Counted from the first letter of the stretch, positions 9,333-17,538 are shown. The stretch: 64,000 nucleotides of DNA from Streptomyces sp. S.PB5 (GCF_030403745.1 NZ_JAQMWP010000009.1:62001-126000), one strand, 5' to 3'. Notes: generated by a model from the sequence alone, not told the origin. Translations and numbers: made by a program.

Positions 9333-9361
9333 ACCTGAAGGCACCTGAAGCGATCTTCAGC
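9333..9361. promoter_or_regulatory. Probable response-regulator binding site (10-bp-spaced direct repeats)
   Basis: ACCTGAAG occurs at 9333-9340 and again at 9343-9350, exactly one helical turn apart, followed by an inverted CTTCAG at 9355-9360. Tandem repeats of this spacing are the usual binding pattern of OmpR-type regulators. The site lies in the gap between the PepSY gene and the response-regulator gene at 9384, about 25 bp before that start. Confidence 0.6.
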
Positions 9362-9383
9362 TTCGCTTTGCGAACCTTTACGC

Positions 9384-10052
9384 ATGCGCCTGTTGATCGT
9401 GGAGGACGAGAAGCGGCTGGCCCTGTCACTGGCGAAGGGCCTGACCGCCGAGGGATACGCCGTCGACGTGGTCCATGACGGCCGGGAAGGCCTGCACATG
9501 GCCACCGAGGGGACGTACGACCTCGTGATCCTCGACATCATGCTGCCCGGCCTCAACGGCTACAAGGTCTGCGCCGCCCTGCGCGCCGCAGGCCACGACG
9601 TGCCGATCCTGGTGCTCACCGCCAAGGACGGCGAGTACGACGAGGCCGAGGGGCTCGACACGGGCGCCGACGACTACCTCACCAAGCCCTTCTCGTACGT
9701 CGTCCTCGTCGCCCGCATCAAGGCGCTGCTGCGCCGGCGCGCCCAGGGCCCCGGCGCCTCGCCGGTTCTCGTGCACGGCGATCTGAAGGTCGACACCGCG
9801 GCCCGCCAGGTCTTCCTCGACGAGGACGAAGTCACCCTCACGGCCAAGGAGTTCGCCGTCCTGGAGCAGCTCGTCCTGCGCCCCGGCGAGGTCGTCTCCA
9901 AGGCGCAGATCCTGGAGCACGTCTGGGACTTCGCCTATGACGGCGACCCCAACATCGTCGAGGTCTACATCAGCGCCCTGCGCCGCAAGCTGCGCTCCGG
10001 GCTCATCAGGACGGTCCGGGGCGCGGGTTACCGGCTGGAGACGGCGCGATGA
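9384..10052 (+). CDS. OmpR-family response regulator
   Basis: 222 residues. An N-terminal receiver domain (residues 1-115) has the acidic pocket at VEDE, phospho-acceptor Asp51 in LVILDIMLPG, and the conserved Lys101 in YLTKPF. A C-terminal winged-helix DNA-binding domain (about 128-220) has EFAVLEQLVLRPGEVVSK and VEVYISALRRKL, ending in the family hallmark TVRGAGYRL. It overlaps the kinase gene by ATGA, so the two are translationally coupled. Gene order and the ACCTGAAG repeats upstream suggest it controls the divergent PepSY gene and itself. The signal is unknown; the same pair sits next to absC in S. coelicolor. Confidence 0.93.
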   Translation: MRLLIVEDEKRLALSLAKGLTAEGYAVDVVHDGREGLHMATEGTYDLVILDIMLPGLNGYKVCAALRAAGHDVPILVLTAKDGEYDEAEGLDTGADDYLTKPFSYVVLVARIKALLRRRAQGPGASPVLVHGDLKVDTAARQVFLDEDEVTLTAKEFAVLEQLVLRPGEVVSKAQILEHVWDFAYDGDPNIVEVYISALRRKLRSGLIRTVRGAGYRLETAR

Positions 10053-11491
10053 GAAGGCTTTTCGGGTCGGTGCGGGCGCGGGCGACGCTGGGCGCCACGC
10101 TCGTCGTCGCCGTGGCGCTGGTGGCGGCGGGGGCGGCCGTACTGCTGTCGCTGCGGTCCAATCTGGTCGATCAGGCGGGGACGAAGGCGGAGCGTGAGGC
10201 GCGGGACGTCGCCTCCCAGCTGCTGACCGTGAAGAGCCTCGGCGAGCTGGACCTGGACGACGAGAACCCGGTCCAGGTCGTCGACGGGAGCAAGACGCTG
10301 GTCGCGGCCAGTGAGGGTCTGGAGCGGATCAGCGGCACGGACACCGACGAGGTGAAGGCGAAGGCGCAGTCGGCCGGCACGGGCGCTACCGGCGGGACGA
10401 CCGGGACGACCGACACGGATGACTCCGACGACGGTGACGCGGACGACGACACCGCGTCCCAGGACGTCGGCGAGATCGGCGACGTGGCGTTCACCGACGG
10501 CTCCGCGACGGTCGGCGGCGACACCGAGGACTACCGCTTCGCCGCCGTCCCGGTGGAGACCCGGACATGGGGCGAACTCACCGTCTGGGCCGGTGGCTCC
10601 CTCGGCGCCGAACAGAGCGCCGTGGACACCGCCACGACCGGCATGCTCACCGGCTTCCCCCTGCTGATCGGCGTCGTCGCCGCCGCGACCTGGCTGGTCA
10701 CCCGCCGCGCCCTGCGTCCGGTGGAGGGCATCCGTCGCGAGATGGCCGCGATCACCGCCTCCGAGGACCTCGCCCGCCGCGTCCCCGAGCCGGACACCCA
10801 TGACGAGGTCGCGCGCCTGGCCCGTACGACCAACGAGACCCTGGCCGCCCTGGAGACCTCCGTCGAGCGCCAGCGCCGGTTCGTCGCCGACGCCTCGCAC
10901 GAACTGCGCAGCCCGATCGCCTCCCTGCGCACCCAGCTCGAAGTGGGCGCCGCCCACCCGGAGTTGCTGGACGTCCCGGGCGCGGTCGAGGACACCGTAC
11001 GACTGCAGCGGCTCGCCGCCGATCTGTTGCTGCTCGCCCGGCTGGACGCGGGGGAGGGGCCCGGCGACAAGCGGCTGGACCTCGCGGAGGTGGCGCGGCG
11101 GGAGGCACGGGGGCGCGAGGGGGTGACCGTCGCGGCCGTGGACGGCGTGGAGGTGGCCGGGTCCCGGAGCCAGCTGGAGCGGGTGGTCGGCAATCTGCTG
11201 GACAACGCGCAGCGGCACGCCCGTGAGACGGTCGCGGTGACCGTACGGCGGGACGGGGCGTCGGCGGTCGTGGAGGTCGCCGACGACGGGGACGGGGTGG
11301 CCGAGGCGGACCGGGAGCGGATCTTCGAGCGGTTCGTACGGCTCGACGAGGCGCGGAGCAGGGACGACGGCGGCGCCGGGCTCGGGCTCGCCATCGCCCG
11401 GGACGTCGCCGCCCGCCACGGCGGCACCCTCACGGTCCGCGACGCACCGACAGGCGGAGCCCTGTTCGAACTCCGCCTGCCGCTCGCCTAG
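10049..11491 (+). CDS. Membrane sensor histidine kinase
   Basis: 480 residues. TM1 is at about 14-34 and TM2 at about 200-217, enclosing an extracytoplasmic sensor of roughly 165 residues with an unusual Asp/Thr/Gly-rich insert near 110-140. A HAMP linker follows, then the dimerisation helix with phospho-acceptor His284 in DASHELRSPI. The ATPase domain shows an N box (NLLDNAQRHA), a G1 box (DDGDGV) and a G2 box (GAGLGLAIARD). It is the partner of the regulator encoded immediately upstream. Its sensor insert and the divergent PepSY protein are both strongly acidic, so a shared cationic ligand is possible; this is inference. Confidence 0.93.
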   Translation: MRRLFGSVRARATLGATLVVAVALVAAGAAVLLSLRSNLVDQAGTKAEREARDVASQLLTVKSLGELDLDDENPVQVVDGSKTLVAASEGLERISGTDTDEVKAKAQSAGTGATGGTTGTTDTDDSDDGDADDDTASQDVGEIGDVAFTDGSATVGGDTEDYRFAAVPVETRTWGELTVWAGGSLGAEQSAVDTATTGMLTGFPLLIGVVAAATWLVTRRALRPVEGIRREMAAITASEDLARRVPEPDTHDEVARLARTTNETLAALETSVERQRRFVADASHELRSPIASLRTQLEVGAAHPELLDVPGAVEDTVRLQRLAADLLLLARLDAGEGPGDKRLDLAEVARREARGREGVTVAAVDGVEVAGSRSQLERVVGNLLDNAQRHARETVAVTVRRDGASAVVEVADDGDGVAEADRERIFERFVRLDEARSRDDGGAGLGLAIARDVAARHGGTLTVRDAPTGGALFELRLPLA

Positions 11492-11503
11492 CCGTCGGTG
11501 CGG

Positions 11504-11980
11504 TTACGGGCGCCCGCGCTGTCCGCGCAGGTGCTCGGCGATGGGCTTGAGCGACTTGTCGAGTTCCGCCAGGGACTCGGGGTTGAGCAGATCGATGAAG
11601 TGCCGCCGCACGGACGCCACATGGTGCGGCGCGACCTTCTTCATCGTTTCCATGCCGTGCTCGGTGAGGACCGCGTACAGACCGCGGCGGTCCGACTCGC
11701 AGTTCTCACGCCGCACCAGGTCCGCGTTCTCCATGCGGGTGATCTGGTGCGAGAGGCGACTCTTGGACTGGAGGGTGGCGGACGCGAGATCGCTCATCCG
11801 CATCCGTACGCCCTCCGACTCGGAGAGATTCACCAGGATCTCGTAGTCGTTCATTGTCAGGCCGAACGGCTGGAGGTCCTTCTCTAGCTGGTACGTCAAC
11901 AGCCTGTTGACCTCCAGGTGGGTGCGCCAGGCGCACTGCTCCGCATCGGTCAGCCAGGGCGTAGCCGTCTCGGTCTCCAT
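11504..11980 (-). CDS. absC: AbsC, MarR-family regulator
   Basis: 158 residues with a central winged helix (about 60-110): MRMSDLASATLQSKSRLSHQITRMENADLV followed by the wing CESDRRGLYAVLTEHG. This matches the length and context of AbsC (SCO5405), a zinc-dependent MarR-type repressor affecting antibiotic production and zinc homeostasis in S. coelicolor, which sits beside the same two-component pair. Its stop lies 12 bp from the converging kinase gene. Just upstream of the ATG is TAGACT six bases away and no clear ribosome site, so a leaderless transcript is possible. Identity rests on recalled context and sequence resemblance. Confidence 0.8.
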   Translation of the reverse strand: METETATPWLTDAEQCAWRTHLEVNRLLTYQLEKDLQPFGLTMNDYEILVNLSESEGVRMRMSDLASATLQSKSRLSHQITRMENADLVRRENCESDRRGLYAVLTEHGMETMKKVAPHHVASVRRHFIDLLNPESLAELDKSLKPIAEHLRGQRGRP

Positions 11981-12075
11981 GAATGAAGTCTACCTAAGAA
12001 GTTGAAAGGCGAACTAGTGAGGGTTGGGGCGTGACGGCGTGCACACGTTCGACGTCACACTCCGCAGACTACCGC

Positions 12076-12873
12076 TCACAGCCCGAAGCGACGCTGGAGG
12101 TCTCCCAGCTGTCCGGGAAGGCGCGGTGTGCCCGCTTGCTGTGAGGGGCCTGTGGACGGTACCCCGGAACCGGGTACTCCGGCCTGCTGCGGGACCGCGC
12201 CCGTGGCCTGCTCCGCCATGAGCGCCTCGGTGGACTGGAGCAGCACGGTGCCAGCTCCCACGAACTCGAACTGATGCTCCTCCCCGGAGGCCCCTCCGAG
12301 GCCTGTCATCGCACGTAGACCGCCCATCAGGCCGGTCATGTAGCCGTGGTCGTAGTGATGGCACGGCGACGGGCAGTCGGCCCAGCCGACGAGCGCCTGC
12401 GGGTCCACCCGGATCGGGGGTTCCATGAACACCACCGGCCCGTTAGATGCAGCCACGAACTTCCCGGTTCCGATCAGTGTCAGAAAACCCGGCACGATCG
12501 ATTGCTTGAGGGCAAGACTTGGCTGAAAAGCGAGCAGATTGCCCGAGCGAATGGTGAGGTTGCCGTCCTCGAGGTCGTACGAGTTCACATCGAAGGCACG
12601 GTCGGCGAGGAGCATCTTGCCCGAGCCCTCGGCCACGACCCAGTCGCTCGCGTGCAGAGGCGAATGGAAGGACGTACGGACAAGTCGGTCCAGACGTCCG
12701 TGCCCGATGCCGTTGAAGTCGATCGAGCCGTAGTAGGCGATCATCTTCCCCTTCTGCAGGAACCACTGGCTCCCCTTGAGCTCCACGCAGAAGGTGTAGT
12801 TGTTGACGTTGTCGTCGACGGGCAGCGTCATGGGGTCGTACACGGTGGGGCCCGCGCCCGGGTAGGTGCTCAC
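12076..12873 (-). CDS. AIM24-family protein (third gene of the operon)
   Basis: 265 residues; the AIM24/TerB-like beta-sandwich covers about residues 25-215 (IRSGNLLAFQPSL, GTGKFVAASNGPVVFM, RVDPQALVGW). A Gln/Pro/Gly-rich tail of about 40 residues follows. AIM24 proteins form beta-helical or trimeric assemblies of unknown biochemical role; the yeast mitochondrial member affects inner-membrane organisation. The GTG start at 12873 overlaps the stop of the upstream AIM24 gene (GTGA). Compared with its two neighbours this copy is more divergent, with a Cys/His-bearing loop (DCPSPCHHYDHG) that they lack and that might bind metal. Confidence 0.85.
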   Translation of the reverse strand: MSTYPGAGPTVYDPMTLPVDDNVNNYTFCVELKGSQWFLQKGKMIAYYGSIDFNGIGHGRLDRLVRTSFHSPLHASDWVVAEGSGKMLLADRAFDVNSYDLEDGNLTIRSGNLLAFQPSLALKQSIVPGFLTLIGTGKFVAASNGPVVFMEPPIRVDPQALVGWADCPSPCHHYDHGYMTGLMGGLRAMTGLGGASGEEHQFEFVGAGTVLLQSTEALMAEQATGAVPQQAGVPGSGVPSTGPSQQAGTPRLPGQLGDLQRRFGL

Positions 12874-13529
12874 AGCTTCTCCTCCGACGCCTGGACGTAC
12901 ACCGCACCATTGCCGCTGAGCTCCAGCTGGAAGGCCTCGCCGGAGCCGCGGCCCACCATGTCGCGCCAGCCGAGCGCGGTGGAGAGCTTGTTGCGCACGT
13001 CCCCGTGGTGGGCGACGTACGCCTGCGGGTCGACATGGACCGGCCGCCCCGGGGTGATCGGCAGCTCGATGACACCGCCGTGGGCCATCACGGCGACCGC
13101 GCCCTGGCCCTTGAGGGTGGTGGTGAACAGCCCCTGCCCGCTGACCTGGCCCCGGACCATGCCCATGACGCCGCCCTGCGAGCCCAGGAACATCGTGCCC
13201 TGCGTCAGGGTGCCCTCGAAGGCGAGCAGCCGGTCGGCCTCGACGTACAGGGTGTCGCCGGAGAGGCGGATCACCTGGACGTGGTGGCCGCCGTGCCCGA
13301 ACAGCACGGTGCCGCTGCCCTCCACGGTCATCAGCGGCGTCGCCTCATTGGCGACCCGGCGCCCGATCATCGACATGATCCCGCCCTGACCGCCGGTCAT
13401 GTTGGGCGTGAAGGACACCTCGCCCTTGTAGGCGAGCATCGCCCCGCGCTGGCTGAACAGCCGCTGCCCGGGCATCACGGTCGCCTCGATCATCTTCGAG
13501 TTGAGCTCACGGAAGGTCATCTCAGACAT
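12870..13529 (-). CDS. AIM24-family protein (second gene of the operon)
   Basis: 219 residues starting MSEMTFRELNSKMIEATVMPGQ. The AIM24 fold is seen as repeating Gly-rich strands: FSQRGAMLAYKGEV, VEGSGTVLFGHGG, LYVEADRLLAFEGTL, GQGLFTTTLKGQGAVAVMAHG, VHVDPQAYVAHHG, and a final AFQLELSGNGAVYVQASE. The start at 13529 falls within the last codons of the preceding gene (8-bp overlap), so the three AIM24 genes form a coupled operon. Function unknown; tandem AIM24 sets are common in actinobacteria. Confidence 0.88.
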   Translation of the reverse strand: MSEMTFRELNSKMIEATVMPGQRLFSQRGAMLAYKGEVSFTPNMTGGQGGIMSMIGRRVANEATPLMTVEGSGTVLFGHGGHHVQVIRLSGDTLYVEADRLLAFEGTLTQGTMFLGSQGGVMGMVRGQVSGQGLFTTTLKGQGAVAVMAHGGVIELPITPGRPVHVDPQAYVAHHGDVRNKLSTALGWRDMVGRGSGEAFQLELSGNGAVYVQASEEKL

Positions 13530-14154
13530 CCCCCGCGATCGTGTTCCGCTCGCTGGGCTGGACGTACACCAGGCCGTCCCCCTCGAACCGGATCTGGAAG
13601 GCCTCGCCGCCACCCTCGCCCATGAGTGTGCGGAACGTCACACCGGACTGGAAGGACTGCCGCAGATTCCCCTGGTGCGCGATGTACGCCCCCGGGTCCA
13701 CGCTCAGCGGGTACTGCGGGCTGACCCGGAGCACCACGGCCGGCCCGTCCGAGGTGATGGCCGCCTGGCCGTGGCCCTCGACGGTGGTCGTGAACAGTCC
13801 GTTGCCCTGCGAGGCGCCGCGCAGGCCGGTGAACGTCGTCCCGGTCCTGAGCGAACCGTCGGTCGCGAGCAGGTTGCTCGACTCCACGTAGAGCTTGTCG
13901 CCCTGGAGGCCGACGAGATTGATCTCGGAGGCGCGGTCGGCGAACCAGCAGGTGCCCTGGCCTCTCACCTCCATCACCGTCATCTGCTCACCGGTGATCC
14001 GCCGGGTCACCATCCCGCGGATCCCCTCACCGCCCCCGCTGAGCTTCTTGAACGCCATCTGCCCGTCGTACGCGACCATCGAGCCGTTCTTCGCCTTCAC
14101 GAAGTCCCCGGTCATCTCGACGGCGAGCACCTTGCTGCCTTGAAGTCGGAACAT
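13522..14154 (-). CDS. AIM24-family protein (first gene of the operon)
   Basis: 210 residues starting MFRLQGSKVLAVEMTGDFVKAKNG, with the same strand order as the next gene and the same C-terminal motif (AFQIRFEGDGLVYVQPSERN). There is no Shine-Dalgarno sequence. TACCGT lies six bases before a GTG two codons upstream (14160), which suggests a leaderless transcript starting with VAMFRLQ, so the true start may be 14160. The gene heads the AIM24 operon. The three products probably assemble together, given their shared fold and overlaps; this is inference. Confidence 0.86.
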   Translation of the reverse strand: MFRLQGSKVLAVEMTGDFVKAKNGSMVAYDGQMAFKKLSGGGEGIRGMVTRRITGEQMTVMEVRGQGTCWFADRASEINLVGLQGDKLYVESSNLLATDGSLRTGTTFTGLRGASQGNGLFTTTVEGHGQAAITSDGPAVVLRVSPQYPLSVDPGAYIAHQGNLRQSFQSGVTFRTLMGEGGGEAFQIRFEGDGLVYVQPSERNTIAGDV

Positions 14155-14621
14155 CGCCACGTCGTGACGGTAGCCCGGTGGGCGGCTCCGCCGACAGGGT
14201 CCGTGGGTGGAGACGGACCCTGAGATCGGCTTCGGGGGTCTGTACGGGTTTGGCTTCGGGGTCTGTGCGGGTTCGGTGGGGGCGGGCGTTTTGCGCAGTT
14301 CCCCGCGCCCCTGGATGCCTGCGGCGCAGCTGCGGGCCCGGTGGGGGCGTGTGGGGCGCATCGGGGCCGGTGGGTGGGTCGGGGCCGGGGTGGGGGGTAT
14401 CCGTCCTCGGTCCGGCGGCTCGGCCTGTCGACATGTGCTGGGTGACGGACGCCGGCCGCTGCGGGCGGACACCCCCCACCCCGTCCCCTGCGCGCCGTAC
14501 GCGGCGCGCGGCTCATCGTGGCTGCCCCCGCACGCTGGTCCCCCTCAGCCGTTTGCCACAATGGACAGACGTTTGTGCACGCATTCACAAAGCGTAGACG
14601 CCCCTCCACCGAAGGTGACCC
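14155..14621. other. Intergenic region carrying dispersed Streptomyces repeats
   Basis: 467 bp without a gene. It contains a copy of the widespread intergenic motif GCGCAGTTCCCCGCGCCCC at 14293-14311 and the 86-bp inverted-repeat-ended element at 14392-14477. The last 150 bp, from about 14520, are less GC-rich and probably hold the promoter of the gene at 14622. Confidence 0.6.
14392..14477 (-). repeat. Miniature inverted-repeat element, copy 1
   Basis: An 86-bp element whose ends are imperfect inverted repeats of GGGGGGTGTCCG. Its reverse complement aligns along almost its whole length with 17670-17756; the middle differs, and the flanks remain partly similar for another 15-30 bp on each side. 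It has no coding capacity. It may be a small mobilisable element or a conserved structured repeat. Confidence 0.65.
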
Positions 14622-14969
14622 GTGGACCTCAAGACCGCCAGCGCCCTCCGCCGCCTCCGCCTCGTCTCCGCCCCCGAGGCGGTCTCGTTCCTGCTCCTGC
14701 TCGTCTGCTCGGTCCTGAAGCGCACCACGGACTTCAACGCGGTGCCCGTGATGGGCATGGTCCACGGCGTTCTCTTCATCCTGTACGTGATCTTCTGGGC
14801 GGACGCCTGGAGCCGAGCCAAGTGGCCGTTCGGCACCGCCGCCCTCTACTTCGTCCTCTCGGTCCTGCCCACCGGCGGCTTCTTCGCCGAGCGCAAGCTC
14901 AAGCGCGAGGCCGAGAACGCGGTCATCGCCTCCCGCGCCCGCCAGGAGCAGGCGGTGAAGACGTCGTGA
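14622..14969 (+). CDS. DUF3817 small membrane protein
   Basis: 115 residues with three predicted membrane helices (about 17-33, 43-61 and 68-88) and a charged C-terminal tail. The central MGMVHGVLFILYVIFWADA is typical of DUF3817 integral membrane proteins. The GTG at 14622 follows GAAGGTGA. It is coupled by a GTGA overlap to the MTH1187-type gene. A second DUF3817 protein is encoded at 26394-26735. Function unknown. Confidence 0.85.
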   Translation: MDLKTASALRRLRLVSAPEAVSFLLLLVCSVLKRTTDFNAVPVMGMVHGVLFILYVIFWADAWSRAKWPFGTAALYFVLSVLPTGGFFAERKLKREAENAVIASRARQEQAVKTS

Positions 14970-15259
14970 TCGTCGCTTTCTCCGTGACGCCTCTGGGTGT
15001 CGGCGAGGACGTGGGGGAGTACGTCGCCGACGCCGTACGGGTCGTCCGCGAGTCGGGCCTGCCCAACCGGACCGACGCGATGTTCACCTCGATCGAGGGC
15101 GACTGGGACGAGGTCATGGACGTCGTCAAGCGCGCCGTCGCCGCGGTCGAGCAGCGTGCCCCGCGGGTGTCCCTGGTCCTCAAGGCGGACATCCGCCCCG
15201 GTGTGACGGACGGTCTGACCTCCAAGGTGGCGACGGTGGAGCGACACCTCGCCGAGTAG
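14966..15259 (+). CDS. MTH1187/YkoF-type thiamine-binding family protein
   Basis: 97 residues starting VIVAFSVTPLGVGEDVGEYVADAV, the signature of the MTH1187 (UPF0045, thiamine_BP) family, a small ferredoxin-like fold that forms dimers or tetramers. Conserved features include the TPLG motif, the EGDWDEVMDVVKRAV helix and the C-terminal VSLVLKADIRPG. Some members bind thiamine; no catalytic role is established. A hairpin followed by T residues ends the transcript right after the stop. Confidence 0.85.
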   Translation: MIVAFSVTPLGVGEDVGEYVADAVRVVRESGLPNRTDAMFTSIEGDWDEVMDVVKRAVAAVEQRAPRVSLVLKADIRPGVTDGLTSKVATVERHLAE

Positions 15260-15272
15260 GGGCAGCCCGATG

Positions 15273-15306
15273 AACCCCGGTCCCGCGCGGACCGGGGTTT
15301 TCTTGT
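15273..15306 (+). terminator. Intrinsic terminator after the thiamine-binding-type gene
   Basis: Perfect 11-bp stem AACCCCGGTCC / GGACCGGGGTT around a CGCGC loop, followed by TTTCTT. It lies 13 bp after the stop at 15259 and before the TetR-controlled promoter, so it isolates the two units. Confidence 0.85.
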
Positions 15307-15314
15307 GCCTGATG

Positions 15315-15375
15315 TTTGAGCGATCGCTCAAATAGGTGTACGGTCCTGCCAGCAATGTTTGAGCAGTCGCTCAAA
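15315..15375 (+). promoter_or_regulatory. TetR-controlled promoter with two operators
   Basis: Two 18-bp palindromes of form TTTGAGCnnTCGCTCAAA lie at 15315-15332 (perfect) and 15358-15375 (near perfect). Between them TTGAGC (15316-15321) and TACGGT (15339-15344) are spaced 17 bp and fit a housekeeping promoter. Operator 1 covers the -35 box and operator 2 sits just after the expected start point. The repressor is most likely the TetR protein encoded as the third gene of the operon (16849-17499). Confidence 0.8.
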
Positions 15376-15410
15376 AAATACTGAGAAGGCCAGCTCACAG
15401 GGGGATACGC

Positions 15411-16175
15411 ATGGGGCAGCAACGTGGGCTCTACATCGAGGCACACATCCGCACCGACCTCGACGACCTCTGGTCCCGCACCCAGGAGCCGGCCCAGCAC
15501 CAGCGCTGGGACCTCCGCTTCACCGACATCGACCACCTCCCGCGCGCGGAGGGCGCTGCGCAGCACTTCCGCTACGCCACCCGCGTCCTGCCCGGCCTCA
15601 CGATCGCCGGCACCGGCGTCTCGGCCGGCGAGAAGGAACGCTCGGACGGCACCCGCACCTCGGCCCTCCGCTTCAGCTCCCCGCACCCCCTGTCCCTCCT
15701 AGCCGAAGGCAGCGGCTACTGGCGCTACGTCCCCGACGGCGACGGTGTCCGCTTCTTCACGGGCTACGACTACCGGCCGCGCTGGGGCCGCTTCGGCGCG
15801 ACGGCCGACCGCTTCCTCTTCCGCCCCCTGATGGGCTGGGCCACGGCGTGGTCGTTCGACCGCCTCCGCCTCTGGCTGGAGTGGGGCATCAGCCCGGAAC
15901 GGGCCCGCCTGAACTGGCTGGTCGAGATGGTCGCCCGCACCCTGCTCCTGATCGCCACCGGCGCGGGAGTGCTGACGGAATCGGTACTCCCCGCCTTCGG
16001 CCCGCTGGCCGTACTGATGGCGTTCTGCTGGCCGCTCATGCTCACCGTCGTGTTCTTCGCGACCCTCTTCGCACCACCGCTGCCCTGCACACCGGCGGCC
16101 CGCCGCTGTCTGCGCCGGCCTCCCACGCGGGTTCGCGCCCCGCGTCTCCTGCGCACCCTGGAGAACCCGCGATGA
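15411..16175 (+). CDS. SRPBCC-like membrane-anchored protein
   Basis: 254 residues. The first 140 resemble an SRPBCC/START-like helix-grip domain (YIEAHIRTDLDDLWSRTQEP, then alternating strands including GSGYWRYVPDGDGVRFFTGYDY). Residues about 180-225 contain two hydrophobic segments, so the domain is probably tethered to the membrane. It heads a three-gene operon with a DUF4166 protein and a TetR regulator, joined by ATGA and GTGA overlaps. The start has an AGGGGGA ribosome site. A role in binding or exchanging a lipid-like ligand is plausible but unproven. Confidence 0.75.
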   Translation: MGQQRGLYIEAHIRTDLDDLWSRTQEPAQHQRWDLRFTDIDHLPRAEGAAQHFRYATRVLPGLTIAGTGVSAGEKERSDGTRTSALRFSSPHPLSLLAEGSGYWRYVPDGDGVRFFTGYDYRPRWGRFGATADRFLFRPLMGWATAWSFDRLRLWLEWGISPERARLNWLVEMVARTLLLIATGAGVLTESVLPAFGPLAVLMAFCWPLMLTVVFFATLFAPPLPCTPAARRCLRRPPTRVRAPRLLRTLENPR

Positions 16176-16852
16176 CGTCGATCTTCCGCACGGTGATGGG
16201 CCCGGCCTTCGACGGCCTCCATCCCCAGCTCCAGCGCCGCTTCTCGGTCGGCCTGACCACGGGCGAGGCCTGCACCGGCCACGGGGTGATGGACCGCATC
16301 TGGCACGGCGGCGCCTTCGTGAAACCGTTCCTGGCCCTGGGCACGACACGCAACATCCTCGTCCCCCGTACCGGGCGGAACATCCCCTTCGTCATCGAGA
16401 ACGTGCCGTACACGGACACCTACGGCCGTGAGACGGTGACCTTCGTGCGCACCTTCGACCTCCCCGGCCGCCCCCGCCGCTTCGACGCCCAGATGGTCCT
16501 CGGCCCCCAGGGCGACCGCATCCTCGACTACCTCGGCACCCATCAGCACCTGGCCAGCGACCTCCACTTCCACGCCGAGCCCGACGGCTCCCTGCTGATC
16601 CGCTCCGGCGAACACCGGTTCAGGGAGGGCATGGTGGACGTACGCGTGCCGGAACTGATCGGTGCGACGGCCGAGGTCCGGGAGTCGTACGACGACGCGA
16701 CCGGCCGTTTCCGCATCCAGGTCAAGGTCGTCAACAAGCACTTCGGCCCGCTCTTCGGCTACGAGGGGAGCTTCAGGGCGACGTACACGGACGTCCGTGC
16801 CCGCGGTGTCCGTCCCGGTCTGCGGCCCGTCCGCGAGGAGTCCCGCGCGTGA
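16172..16852 (+). CDS. DUF4166-family protein
   Basis: 226 residues, soluble, with the DUF4166 pattern: FDGLHPQLQRRFS near the start, then GVMDRIWHGG, NIPFVIENVPYTDTYGRETVTFVRTF, a long mixed alpha/beta core, and GPLFGYEGSFRATYTDV at the C-terminus. DUF4166 domains are also found fused to the membrane protein YndJ in Bacillus; no activity is known. Position between an SRPBCC-like protein and a TetR repressor suggests a role in responding to a hydrophobic compound. That is inferred. Confidence 0.82.
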   Translation: MTSIFRTVMGPAFDGLHPQLQRRFSVGLTTGEACTGHGVMDRIWHGGAFVKPFLALGTTRNILVPRTGRNIPFVIENVPYTDTYGRETVTFVRTFDLPGRPRRFDAQMVLGPQGDRILDYLGTHQHLASDLHFHAEPDGSLLIRSGEHRFREGMVDVRVPELIGATAEVRESYDDATGRFRIQVKVVNKHFGPLFGYEGSFRATYTDVRARGVRPGLRPVREESRA

Positions 16853-17499
16853 GCCCCGAGACACCGAAGTCGCTGGAGACGAAGACCAAGCTCATCGAAG
16901 GCGCCCTGCGCACCCTCGTGGAACAGGGCATCGCGAAGGCATCCGCCCGTACGATCGCCTCGACGGCGGGCGTCAACCAGGCCCTGGTCTTCTACCACTT
17001 CGGCTCCGTCGACGAACTCCTGGCCGCGGCCTGCCGATACGGCGCCGAACAGGCGGTCTCCCGCTACCGTCCCCGCTTCGACAAGGTGGGCTCCCTCTCC
17101 GAACTCCTCGTGGTGGGCAGGCAGATCCACGAAGAGGAACGCTCCGGCGGCCACGTGGCCCTCCTGGGCCAGCTCCTCGCCGGCGCCCAGACCCACGAGA
17201 GCCTCGCGGCGGCGACCGCGGCGGGCCTGGAGACCTGGATCACGGAGATCGAGAAGGTCCTCAGACGGGTCCTGGCGGGCACCCCCTTCGAGGAGTTCAC
17301 CGATCCGGCGGGGCTGGCGAAGGCGGTCGCGGCGTCCTTCGTGGGCATCGAGCTGTACGAGGGGGTGGACATGCCGGGGGCGACGGCGGCGCTGGACGCG
17401 CTGGAGCAACTGGGTGTCCTGGTCACGGCGTTGGAGGAACTCGGGCCGGTGGCCCAGCGGGCGGTACGCCACCACTTGCGCCGCACGACCCGCCGCTGA
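16849..17499 (+). CDS. TetR-family repressor of its own operon
   Basis: 216 residues. The N-terminal helix-turn-helix spans about residues 10-55: LIEGALRTLVEQGIAKASARTIASTAGVNQALVFYHFGSVDELL. The helical ligand-binding part includes FVGIELYEGVD. It is co-transcribed with the SRPBCC and DUF4166 genes (GTGA overlap) and very probably binds the two palindromes at 15315-15375, giving negative autoregulation. The inducer is unknown. The hairpin at 17539-17556 follows the gene. Confidence 0.9.
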   Translation: MSPETPKSLETKTKLIEGALRTLVEQGIAKASARTIASTAGVNQALVFYHFGSVDELLAAACRYGAEQAVSRYRPRFDKVGSLSELLVVGRQIHEEERSGGHVALLGQLLAGAQTHESLAAATAAGLETWITEIEKVLRRVLAGTPFEEFTDPAGLAKAVAASFVGIELYEGVDMPGATAALDALEQLGVLVTALEELGPVAQRAVRHHLRRTTRR

Positions 17500-17538
17500 C
17501 CTTGTTCTCGCCCCCGCCGCCCCTACCCGTCCCGTCCC

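Noticed and set aside
8621..9478. 285-codon Ser-rich plus-strand frame opposite the PepSY gene
   Set aside because: Antisense of a protein with signal peptide and PepSY motifs; it also runs into the response-regulator start.
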